Source: Nocardia macrotermitis (GTDB taxonomy: Bacteria > Actinomycetota > Actinomycetes > Mycobacteriales > Mycobacteriaceae). Taken from it: a DNA stretch of 64,000 bases. Position numbers and translations under genes: made by a program. The stretch lies in the NCBI RefSeq assembly GCF_009604405.1, contig NZ_WEGK01000019.1, forward strand, positions 90,315 to 154,314. Reading direction: 5' to 3'. A model generated the notes under the pieces. It did not search any database. It had not been told where the DNA came from and saw only the letters and a list, made by a program, of their open reading frames with translations. Shown here one piece after another: positions 57,302-64,000 of this stretch. Numbering within the stretch: the stretch's first letter is position 1; the number at the start of each line of letters is the position of its first letter.

Positions 57302-58750
57302 ATGACCGCAGCTGTCACTCAAGACAACAAGAGCCGGGCGGGCGCTGGTACAGGCCGCGTCGCCCGAGTCATCGGCCCCGTCGTCGACGTCGAGTTCCCC
57401 CGGGGCTCGATCCCCGAGCTCTACAACGCCCTGCACGCGCAGGTCACCCTGCCCTCGGTGGCCAAGACGCTGACCCTCGAGGTCGCGCAGCACCTGGGCG
57501 ACAACATCGTTCGCACCATCTCGATGCAGCCCACCGACGGCCTGGTCCGCGGCGTGGAGGTCGAGGACACCGGCAAGCCGATCTCGGTGCCCGTCGGTGA
57601 CGTCGTCAAGGGCCACGTGTTCAACGCCCTCGGCGACTGCCTGGACACCCCCGGCCTGGGCCGCGAGGGCGAGCAGTGGGGCATCCACCGCGAGCCGCCG
57701 CCGTTCGACCAGCTCGAGGGCAAGACCGAGATCCTGGAGACGGGCATCAAGGTCATCGACCTGCTGACCCCGTACGTGAAGGGCGGCAAGATCGGTCTGT
57801 TCGGTGGCGCCGGTGTCGGCAAGACCGTGCTGATCCAGGAGATGATCACCCGTATCGCGCGCGAGTTCTCCGGCACCTCGGTGTTCGCGGGCGTCGGTGA
57901 GCGTACCCGTGAGGGCACCGACCTCCACCTGGAAATGGAAGAGATGGGCGTGCTGCAGGACACCGCCCTGGTCTTCGGCCAGATGGACGAGCCGCCCGGG
58001 ACCCGTATGCGCGTGGCGCTCTCGGCGCTGACCATGGCGGAGTACTTCCGCGATGTGCAGAACCAGGACGTGCTGCTGTTCATCGACAACATCTTCCGGT
58101 TCACCCAGGCCGGTTCCGAGGTCTCGACCCTGCTGGGCCGCATGCCCTCGGCCGTCGGTTACCAGCCGACCCTGGCCGACGAGATGGGTCAGCTGCAGGA
58201 GCGCATCACCTCGACGCGTGGTCGTTCGATCACCTCGATGCAGGCGATCTACGTTCCCGCCGACGACTACACCGACCCGGCCCCGGCGACCACCTTCGCC
58301 CACCTGGACGCGACCACCGAGCTCTCCCGCCCGATTTCGCAGAAGGGTATCTACCCGGCCGTCGACCCGCTGACCTCGACCTCCCGCATTCTGGAGGCCT
58401 CGATCCTGGGTGACCGCCACTTCGCGGTGGCCAACGAGGTCAAGCGCATCCTGCAGAAGTACAAGGAACTGCAGGACATCATCGCGATTCTGGGTATGGA
58501 CGAGCTCTCCGAGGAGGACAAGGTCCTCGTCGGTCGCGCGCGTCGCCTGGAGAAGTTCCTGGGTCAGAACTTCATCGTGGCCGAGAAGTTCACCGGTCAG
58601 CCGGGTTCGGTCGTGCCGCTGGAGCAGACCATCGACGACTTCGAACGCGTCTGCAAGGGCGAGTTCGACCACTTCCCCGAGCAGGCGTTCAACTCCTGCG
58701 GTGGCCTGGACGACGTCGAGGCGGCTGCGAAGAAGATCGCCGGGAAGTAG
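57302..58750 (+). CDS. atpD: ATP synthase F1 subunit beta (482 aa)
   Basis: This is the catalytic subunit. P-loop GGAGVGKT near 167-174, catalytic-Glu region GVGERTREG, LLFIDNIFR Walker B and the DELSEEDK (DELSEED-type) lever are all present. ATG at 57302 follows GAAAGAGAAC, 28 bases after the atpG stop. Confidence 0.97.
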   Translation: MTAAVTQDNKSRAGAGTGRVARVIGPVVDVEFPRGSIPELYNALHAQVTLPSVAKTLTLEVAQHLGDNIVRTISMQPTDGLVRGVEVEDTGKPISVPVGDVVKGHVFNALGDCLDTPGLGREGEQWGIHREPPPFDQLEGKTEILETGIKVIDLLTPYVKGGKIGLFGGAGVGKTVLIQEMITRIAREFSGTSVFAGVGERTREGTDLHLEMEEMGVLQDTALVFGQMDEPPGTRMRVALSALTMAEYFRDVQNQDVLLFIDNIFRFTQAGSEVSTLLGRMPSAVGYQPTLADEMGQLQERITSTRGRSITSMQAIYVPADDYTDPAPATTFAHLDATTELSRPISQKGIYPAVDPLTSTSRILEASILGDRHFAVANEVKRILQKYKELQDIIAILGMDELSEEDKVLVGRARRLEKFLGQNFIVAEKFTGQPGSVVPLEQTIDDFERVCKGEFDHFPEQAFNSCGGLDDVEAAAKKIAGK

Positions 58751-58756
58751 CCCAAC

Positions 58757-59134
58757 ATGGCGGATATGTCAGTGGACCTGGTCGCCATCGAGCGACGGTT
58801 GTGGTCGGGACAGGCGAGTTTCGTCAGCGCCCAGACCACCGAGGGGCAGATCGGTATTCTGCACGGCCACGAGCCGGTCCTGGGCCAGTTGGTCGAGGGC
58901 GGCATCGTGACCATCGTCGGCACCGAGGGTGAGCGCATCGTCGCCGCGGTGAACGGCGGGTTCTTCTCCGTGACCGGGGCGACCGTGCGAATTCTGGCCG
59001 AGACGGCGGATTTCGCGGAGGATGTGGACGTCGAGGCCCAGCGGGCGATCGTCGCCGATCCGAATGCGTCGGAACGGGACAAGAATGCCGCGGAAGGTCG
59101 TCTGCGGGCAGTGGAGTTGAGCGCTCGCCCCTGA
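58757..59134 (+). CDS. atpC: ATP synthase F1 subunit epsilon (125 aa)
   Basis: The N-terminal beta sandwich (TTEGQIGILHGHEPVLGQL) couples to the c-ring. The C-terminal helical part is short, as in mycobacteria, which alters its inhibitory role. It is last in the atp operon, with ATG six bases after the atpD stop; ATG at 58766 is an alternative. Confidence 0.94.
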   Translation: MADMSVDLVAIERRLWSGQASFVSAQTTEGQIGILHGHEPVLGQLVEGGIVTIVGTEGERIVAAVNGGFFSVTGATVRILAETADFAEDVDVEAQRAIVADPNASERDKNAAEGRLRAVELSARP

Positions 59135-59164
59135 AATCTTCTTCGGGACAACTGAATTCGACAA

Positions 59165-59208
59165 GCCGCGCGGCAGTTTCGGACATTTCCGGAACGTCGC
59201 GCGGTTTT
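59165..59208 (+). terminator. atp operon terminator
   Basis: CCGCGCG (59165-59171) pairs with CGCGCGG (59197-59203), with inner TTCCGG/CCGGAA pairing, followed by five T residues. It lies 31 bases after the atpC stop. Confidence 0.8.
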
Positions 59209-59404
59209 TGTTTTGCGACAATCAATTTCGGGTACGCGGCAACGTTCTCCGGAGTTTCGGGCCCCGAATTGTAGCCCCTGCCTACACTCGTGTAATTTGA
59301 CCCGCAGCAATACTTCAGCTTCATCTGATGACCCAACTGGTTGGCACAGCGTGGCCGCTATGAGCTGGACTATTGCGGCCTCGCGATGAGGATGCGGGGA
59401 GTGA

Positions 59405-60067
59405 ATGAGCAAGTATTCAGCAAGTGGCCGTTCCTGGTTCACGCGTATTGCGGTGGGAATGGGCGTCGCCATTACGGCAATCGGCCTGTGGTCTCCGGGC
59501 GCCGCACGAGCGGACACTTTCGTGCGACTGCCCAACGGCCATATCGAAGGCCCCGGCGTGAAAATCACCAGTACCGGTGAGCACGCCCTGATCTCACCGT
59601 CACTGGCAGCCAACGGCGCGGGACGCACGACGTGGGTCAGCGGCGATGTCACCGTCGACATCCAGACTCCGAACGGCACCGTCGGCCCGAACAACGGCGC
59701 CCAGAACAACTCCGGTACGAACGACTCCTCGACGCACGGCGCGTCCGGCCTGACGGTCGGCTACCTCGTCGGCTGCCAGGTGGCGCTCGGATCGTTCGGC
59801 CCGTCCCTCGGCGCGACGTTGTCCACGACGCCGACGGTCGCCGCGGGCCTGTCCTTCCCGATCAGCCCCGGCGAGGTGAAGTGGGTGCAGATCAACAACA
59901 AGGACATGACCAAGTCCGGACGCTACTACCTGAATTACCAGGACGTTCCGATGGATATCCAGGGTTGCGCCGGATATGCGCAGGCCCGCCAGTTCGCGGT
60001 CGTCGAGGTCGTCGGACCCGATTATCACAAGGTCACTCTCTACGGCCAGCCGTTCAGCATCGGCTGA
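59405..60067 (+). CDS. MspA-family outer-membrane porin (220 aa)
   Basis: A cleavable signal ends at AARADTFVRLP. The mature protein has the MspA pattern of beta-rich segments, with VGYLVGCQVAL, a Gly/Asn-rich region, the central FPISPGEVKWV, and C-terminal INGCAGYAQARQFA-type motif (here IQGCAGYAQARQFAVV). It should form an octameric channel in the mycolic-acid outer membrane. ATG follows GGGGAGTGA. A second mspA-like gene follows after 29 bases. Confidence 0.9.
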   Translation: MSKYSASGRSWFTRIAVGMGVAITAIGLWSPGAARADTFVRLPNGHIEGPGVKITSTGEHALISPSLAANGAGRTTWVSGDVTVDIQTPNGTVGPNNGAQNNSGTNDSSTHGASGLTVGYLVGCQVALGSFGPSLGATLSTTPTVAAGLSFPISPGEVKWVQINNKDMTKSGRYYLNYQDVPMDIQGCAGYAQARQFAVVEVVGPDYHKVTLYGQPFSIG

Positions 60068-60096
60068 TCACACCGTCACCTTTCGAGAGGAAACAC

Positions 60097-60786
60097 ATGA
60101 TTTACGGCAAATCTGTGCGACGTGGCCGCGTGATCGGTCTGGTGACGGCGGTGGCCGTCGGGCTGGGATTGTCCGCGTCCGGTGCGGCGAACGCCGATGC
60201 GTTCATGCGGCAGCCGAACACGGTCATCACCCGGACCCTCGGCGACGGCACCGTCGTGCACATGTCGCTGCTGGATCAGTCGGCCAAGGTCAGCGGGTCG
60301 ATGGGGTCGACGCCGCTGCATCGCAACGTGTGGACTTCCGCGCGGGTGGTCGTCGATGTCTCCGGGCCGGGGGCGTCGTCGGCGCAGATTCAGCTCAACC
60401 CGGGGTATGTCGTCGGGTGTCAGGTGGACATCTCGGGGCTGAACAACAGTGACTCGGCCTCGGAGTCCGCGACCACCAGTAGCAGCGGGCTCACACCGGG
60501 AGCCCCGTCCGTCGGTGCCACCGAAACGCTGACCCTCGCCCCCGGCCAGGCCGTCACGCGGTACCTGCTCGACATCGAACAGCCCGACGACTACGGCAAC
60601 GAGGCTCACAAGGCCCACCCCACGGTGAAGGGCTCGCACGCCAGCGTCAGCTGGACCGATGAAACCTTCGCGGTCAACGGTTGCGGTGGTTACGCGCAGG
60701 CCCGCGCGTTCACCTTCGCCGATGTCTCGACGAGCGCGGGCGAGAGCATCATCTCGGTGTGGGGAGCGCCCTTCACGATGGGCTGA
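60097..60786 (+). CDS. MspA-family outer-membrane porin, second copy (229 aa)
   Basis: A signal peptide ends at ANADAFMRQP. The mature part carries GYVVGCQVDISG, TETLTLAPGQAVTRYLLDI and VNGCGGYAQARAFTF, the same blocks in the same order as the preceding gene. Sequence has diverged widely, so the two could form a hetero-oligomer like nocardial NfpA/NfpB porins, which is an inference from the tandem arrangement. GAGAGGAAAC precedes the ATG. Confidence 0.9.
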   Translation: MIYGKSVRRGRVIGLVTAVAVGLGLSASGAANADAFMRQPNTVITRTLGDGTVVHMSLLDQSAKVSGSMGSTPLHRNVWTSARVVVDVSGPGASSAQIQLNPGYVVGCQVDISGLNNSDSASESATTSSSGLTPGAPSVGATETLTLAPGQAVTRYLLDIEQPDDYGNEAHKAHPTVKGSHASVSWTDETFAVNGCGGYAQARAFTFADVSTSAGESIISVWGAPFTMG

Positions 60787-61079
60787 GTCCCGGCTGTTGG
60801 CTCGGATGGATCACGACGTGCGACCGGGTTCCAGTGCGTGTGCGCTGGTGACTCGGTCGCCGTCGTCTTTCGAGGGGAATCGGATCACCTTGTGCGCGTT
60901 CATCTTTCGCGGTTGCGACGAATTCGCGCCGGGTCGCGTGGGCAGGGTCCCGCAACTCGGGTGTACCGGCCGATTTCCGGTGCGAGGATGTTTGTAGACT
61001 CGCCCACACAGTGACGTTGTACGGGATGGCACGCCACTCGCACCGGCATCAGGGGCTTTAGCGAAGGGACGGACCTGGA
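60787..61079 (+). other. Intergenic region before the DUF2550 gene
   Basis: No gene is seen. TAGACT near 60995 could be the -10 for the downstream gene, giving a leader of about 75 bases. A GAAGGGA Shine-Dalgarno-like stretch precedes the start. Confidence 0.4.
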
Positions 61080-61511
61080 TTGCGGACCGGAATGGCGTTG
61101 CTGATCATTCTGGTGTTGGTGCTCGTCGGTCTCGGGCTGGCCTCGCTCTACCGATTGCTGATGTTGCGCCGCGGCGGAACGGCGGCCATCCTGCGGGTAC
61201 TCCCGGCCAAGGGCGGTCAGGGCTGGCGGCACGGCCTGATCCGGTACGGCGAGGATCAGCTGGTCTTCTACAAGCTGACCAGCCTGAAATTCGGTGCGGA
61301 TTCCTCGATCCGACGCCTCGGTATCGAGGTGGTCGATCGACGCGGCCCGGTCGGCGACGAGTACGACATCATGACCGACGACATCATCGTGATCGCGGTT
61401 TCCGACGGTGACGGCAGCTACGAGCTCGCACTCGATCGCGGTGCGCTCGCGGCCTTCCTGTCCTGGGTGGAGTCCCGTCCGTCCGAGCGGATCCGGCGAC
61501 GTCCGGGCTGA
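61080..61511 (+). CDS. DUF2550 family membrane protein (143 aa)
   Basis: A single N-terminal membrane segment (ALLIILVLVLVGLGLASLY) is followed by a cytoplasmic domain with LRRGGTAAILR, GWRHGLIRYGEDQLVFYKL, GDEYDIMTDDIIVIAV and ALDRGALAAFLSWVESRPS, the conserved DUF2550 blocks. It corresponds in position to Rv1312 of M. tuberculosis, between atpC and the adenosyltransferase. TTG at 61080 follows GAAGGGA; ATG at 61092 is an alternative. Function is unknown. Confidence 0.88.
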   Translation: MRTGMALLIILVLVLVGLGLASLYRLLMLRRGGTAAILRVLPAKGGQGWRHGLIRYGEDQLVFYKLTSLKFGADSSIRRLGIEVVDRRGPVGDEYDIMTDDIIVIAVSDGDGSYELALDRGALAAFLSWVESRPSERIRRRPG

Positions 61512-61563
61512 TCCGGACGAAACACCCATCGATCGTGCAGAACACCCGGAGAGGCGGGGGATT

Positions 61564-62181
61564 ATGAGTGTGCACCTGACGCGGATCTACACGCGGACCG
61601 GCGACGACGGCACCACCGGACTGAGCGATTTCTCGCGAGTGGACAAGACCGACCCGCGGCTGATCGCCTACGCCGACTGCGACGAGGCCAATGCCGCGAT
61701 CGGTGTCGCAATTGCGCTGGGACAGCCCGCACCCGAACTGGTCGAGGTGCTGCGGCAGATCCAGAACGACCTCTTCGACGCGGGCGCGGATCTATCCACC
61801 CCCGTCGTCGCCGAGCCGAAGTACCCGCCGCTGCGCATCACCCAGCCGTACATCGATCGGCTCGAGCGCTACTGCGACGAGTTCAATTCCGAACTGGCGC
61901 CGTTGAATTCGTTCATCCTGCCCGGTGGCACCCCGTTGGCCGCACTGCTGCACACCGCGCGCACGGTGGTGCGCCGGGCCGAGCGTGCGGCGTGGTCCGC
62001 GGTGCGGGCGCACCCCGACGACATCAGCGTGCTGCCCGCGAAATACCTGAACCGGTTGTCGGATCTGCTGTTCATCCTCGGCCGGGTGGCCAATCCGGAC
62101 GGTGACATCCTGTGGCGTCCTGGCGCCGCCGGACAATCGGAGACCGATAGAGAGGCCACGACCGATGGTCCTGCCCGTTAG
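61564..62181 (+). CDS. ATP:cob(I)alamin adenosyltransferase, PduO type (205 aa)
   Basis: It makes adenosylcobalamin from cob(I)alamin and ATP. The N-terminal ATP loop RIYTRTGDDGTTGL, helix block YADCDEANAAIG, and C-terminal RRAERAAW and YLNRLSDLLFILGR motifs of PduO enzymes are all present. It could supply the cofactor for IcmF at 12734-15964. Its TAG stop is the first part of the -10-like TAGGCT for the next leader. Confidence 0.93.
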   Translation: MSVHLTRIYTRTGDDGTTGLSDFSRVDKTDPRLIAYADCDEANAAIGVAIALGQPAPELVEVLRQIQNDLFDAGADLSTPVVAEPKYPPLRITQPYIDRLERYCDEFNSELAPLNSFILPGGTPLAALLHTARTVVRRAERAAWSAVRAHPDDISVLPAKYLNRLSDLLFILGRVANPDGDILWRPGAAGQSETDREATTDGPAR

Positions 62182-62184
62182 GCT
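62179..62184 (+). promoter_or_regulatory. -10-like TAGGCT before the murA leader ORFs
   Basis: TAGGCT overlaps the stop codon of the adenosyltransferase gene and ends 7 bases before the GTG at 62192. Confidence 0.45.
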
Positions 62185-62191
62185 GGCCCCC

Positions 62192-62260
62192 GTGAGTCAA
62201 CCACCGACGCAGCGTGCGGCACGTCCCGCGCAGGCCGGCCCCGTTCGGGGGGCGCTGTGA
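62192..62260 (+). CDS. Leaderless small ORF upstream of murA (22 aa, possible)
   Basis: GTG at 62192 lies in leaderless position after TAGGCT. The peptide is Arg/Ala/Pro-rich. Its stop overlaps the start of the next small ORF (GTGA). It is probably regulatory or a ribosome-feeding ORF if translated. Confidence 0.4.
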   Translation: MSQPPTQRAARPAQAGPVRGAL

Positions 62261-62337
62261 GCGAGCTTGCGAGCGAATCGAAATCGCGGCGTGCGGCGCG
62301 CACGACGGAGCCGAGCGGCAGCGGGGTGGAGTCTTGA
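62257..62337 (+). CDS. Second small ORF overlapping murA start (26 aa, possible)
   Basis: The GTG ORF overlaps the previous ORF by four bases and the murA start by four bases (TTGA). The peptide is Ser/Arg/Glu-rich. Its beginning (GTGAGCGAGCTTGCGAGCG) resembles the small ORF before lysA. Confidence 0.4.
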   Translation: MSELASESKSRRAARTTEPSGSGVES

Positions 62338-63596
62338 GCGAACGGTTCCTGGTGACCGGTGGCAGTCGACTCGTCGGTGAGGTCGAGGTCGGCGGCGCGA
62401 AGAACAGCGTGCTGAAGCTGATGGCCGCGGCGTTGCTCGCCGAGGGCACCACGACGATCACGAACTGCCCCGACATCCTCGACGTCCCGCTGATGGCCGA
62501 GGTCCTGCGCGGCCTGGGCTGTGATGTGACCGTCGACGGTTCCGTCGTCACCATCGACACTCCCGCCGAGCCGAAGTACCACGCCGATTTCCCCGCGGTG
62601 ACCCAGTTCCGCGCCTCGGTCTGTGTGTTGGGTCCGCTGATGGCCCGGTGCCGCCGGGCCGTGGTCGCCCTGCCCGGCGGTGACGCGATCGGCTCCCGTC
62701 CGCTGGACATGCACCAGACGGGGTTGCGGTTGTTGGGCGCGACCAGCGAGATCGAGCATGGTTGCGTGGTCGCGCGCGCCGACGAATTGCAGGGCGCGCG
62801 GATCCGGCTGGACTTCCCGTCCGTCGGCGCGACCGAGAACATCCTGATGGCGGCGGTGCTCGCCGAGGGCGAGACGGTCATCGACAACGCCGCCCGCGAA
62901 CCGGACATCGTCGATCTGTGCACGATGCTGACCAGGATGGGCGCACGCATCGGTGGCGCGGGCACCTCGGTGCTCACCATCGAGGGCGTGCGCAAGCTCT
63001 CGCCGACCACCCATCAGGTGATCGGCGACCGGATCGTCGCCGCCACCTGGGGAATCGCCGCGGCCATGACGCTGGGTGATGTGCGGGTGCAGGGGATCAA
63101 CCCCAAGCATCTGTCGCTGGTACTGGACAAGTTGCGTTCGGCGGGCGCGCGAATCTCGTTCGAGCCGGACGGTTTTCGCGTCGTGCAGCCCGAGCGGCCC
63201 CGCGCGGTGAACTTCGCGACCCTGCCCTTCCCCGGTTTCCCGACCGATCTGCAACCGATGGCCATCGGCCTGGCCGCGATCGCCGACGGCACCTCGATGA
63301 TCACCGAGAACGTGTTCGAGGCGCGGTTCCGTTTCGTGGAGGAGATGATCCGGCTCGGCGCTGACGCCCGCACCGATGGTCATCACGCGGTCGTGCGCGG
63401 CATCCCGCGGTTGTCGAGCGCGCCGGTGTGGTCCTCGGACATCCGGGCCGGCGCGGGTCTGGTGCTCGCGGGTCTGGTGGCCGACGGCGTCACCGAGGTG
63501 CACGACGTCTTCCACATCGATCGCGGCTATCCGAGGTTCGTGGAGAACCTGCGCTCGCTGGGCGCGGAGGTACACCGCGTGGGAAACCGCTCCTGA
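62334..63596 (+). CDS. murA: UDP-N-acetylglucosamine 1-carboxyvinyltransferase (420 aa)
   Basis: First committed step of peptidoglycan synthesis: transfer of enolpyruvate from PEP to UDP-GlcNAc. Lys23 and Asn24 (GGAKNSVLK) and the EPSP-synthase fold are intact. The active-site Cys is replaced by Asp117 (PGGDAIGSRP), as in mycobacteria, which predicts natural fosfomycin resistance. TTG at 62334 follows GGTGGAG and gives the normal N-terminus SERFLVTGG. It is followed by the rrn promoters, as in mycobacteria. Confidence 0.96.
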   Translation: MSERFLVTGGSRLVGEVEVGGAKNSVLKLMAAALLAEGTTTITNCPDILDVPLMAEVLRGLGCDVTVDGSVVTIDTPAEPKYHADFPAVTQFRASVCVLGPLMARCRRAVVALPGGDAIGSRPLDMHQTGLRLLGATSEIEHGCVVARADELQGARIRLDFPSVGATENILMAAVLAEGETVIDNAAREPDIVDLCTMLTRMGARIGGAGTSVLTIEGVRKLSPTTHQVIGDRIVAATWGIAAAMTLGDVRVQGINPKHLSLVLDKLRSAGARISFEPDGFRVVQPERPRAVNFATLPFPGFPTDLQPMAIGLAAIADGTSMITENVFEARFRFVEEMIRLGADARTDGHHAVVRGIPRLSSAPVWSSDIRAGAGLVLAGLVADGVTEVHDVFHIDRGYPRFVENLRSLGAEVHRVGNRS

Positions 63597-63605
63597 CCAG
63601 GCGAT

Positions 63606-63634
63606 TTGACATGGTAAGCGGCACCACGTAACTT
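63606..63634 (+). promoter_or_regulatory. rrn promoter P1
   Basis: TTGACA (63606-63611) and TAACTT (63629-63634) are separated by exactly 17 bases, just after murA. The start is expected near 63641. Confidence 0.75.
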
Positions 63635-63739
63635 ATTCCAAGTCAGCGACGCGGACACCGACCCGGAGCCGAGAGGCCCGGGACACGAGGTAGTACGAGA
63701 GCGCCTGACGATCACACTGGATCAACCGAGAGTGCGGAT

Positions 63740-63769
63740 TTGGTTTCGCCACTCGGATTGAGCTAAGCT
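63740..63769 (+). promoter_or_regulatory. rrn promoter P2
   Basis: TTGGTT (63740-63745) and TAAGCT (63764-63769) are 18 bases apart, about 135 bases after P1. The start is expected near 63776. Confidence 0.6.
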
Positions 63770-63776
63770 GTAAAAG

Positions 63777-64000
63777 TTGCCCAGCCGATCGAGACCCGGT
63801 TCACGCCGGTGAGATTCTGGTGCGTGTGTTCTTTGAGAACTCAATAGTGTGTCGATGAATGTCAGTGCCAATTTTTTATTGGTTCCGGCCTCTTGCACCC
63901 CCGTGTGGGAGTGTCGGACATTTAGTCAGCAAATACTTTTGCTGGTGTTTGATTTTTTGCCATGGTTTTCGGACTCTGGTTAATTCTTCCGATTAGCCCT
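63777..64000 (+). ncRNA. 16S rRNA leader (5' part of the rrn transcript)
   Basis: TGTTCTTTGAGAACTCAATA (63828-63847) is the conserved antitermination/processing block of mycolata rrn leaders. Small hairpins follow, for example CAGCAAA-TAC-TTTTGCTG (63931-63948). The mature 16S start is not reached in the window. Confidence 0.8.

Noticed and set aside
63846..64000. Mature 16S rRNA start within the window
   Set aside because: The typical start of 16S, with its GAGAGTTTGATCCTGG-like block, is not reached; only the leader is present.

Overview
The window comes from a high-GC mycolic-acid actinomycete, most likely Nocardia or a close relative. From position 34019 to the right end the gene order is argS, lysA, hom, thrC, thrB, rho, rpmE, prfA, prmC, sua5, wecA, atpI-B-E-F-H-A-G-D-C, a DUF2550 gene, a cobalamin adenosyltransferase gene, murA and the rrn promoter region. 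This matches the known order around Rv1292 to rrs in Mycobacterium tuberculosis. MspA-type porins, MurA with Asp at position 117, a mycobacterial-type gamma-subunit loop and an unfused 269-residue AtpH also fit this group. The species cannot be named from sequence reading alone.

Left part (1-27123): a metabolic and regulatory mosaic. It holds an Lrp/AsnC regulator, a short-chain dehydrogenase, a BenE-type transporter, a rhodanese, a secreted HNH protein, a Pro/Gly-rich lipoprotein, a coupled Snf2 helicase and SWIM zinc-finger pair, and a helical-backbone metal-receptor protein. Next come a VapBC toxin-antitoxin pair, then IcmF (fused acyl-CoA mutase and G-protein chaperone) divergent from a 3-hydroxyisobutyryl-CoA hydrolase and an enoyl-CoA hydratase, which looks like a branched-chain acyl-CoA module. 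These are followed by two DUF3558 lipoproteins, an Hsp70-fold membrane protein, a MarR regulator, tRNA-Cys, a Tat-secreted phosphoesterase, an EthD protein, a FAD monooxygenase divergent from a TetR regulator across a four-site operator, and a GlcD-type oxidase.

Middle part (27124-33927): the least conserved stretch. It contains a decayed membrane-protein gene, a STAND (NB-ARC/TPR) ATPase gene converging on a gene for a TagF-like GT-B-fold protein, and, in the upstream leader of that second gene, a tandem array of 22 exact 7-base units that places an ATG in all three frames. tRNA-Arg and a DUF3105-DUF305 operon follow. The STAND/GT-B pair with its 7-base array is the best candidate here for an undescribed system.

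Right part (34019-64000): the conserved housekeeping block. Departures from the expected order are a MarR plus two-gene ABC exporter between prmC and sua5, two MspA porin genes between atpC and the DUF2550 gene, and several dispersed repeats. One repeat has inserted in frame into the ACT domain of homoserine dehydrogenase. Another is a family of long hairpins whose stems differ between copies but stay paired. Many genes start 6-8 bases after a -10-like hexamer with no Shine-Dalgarno, as expected of leaderless mRNAs. atpB appears to start with CTG. murA is preceded by two tiny overlapping ORFs. The window ends inside the leader upstream of 16S rRNA, before the mature rRNA begins.
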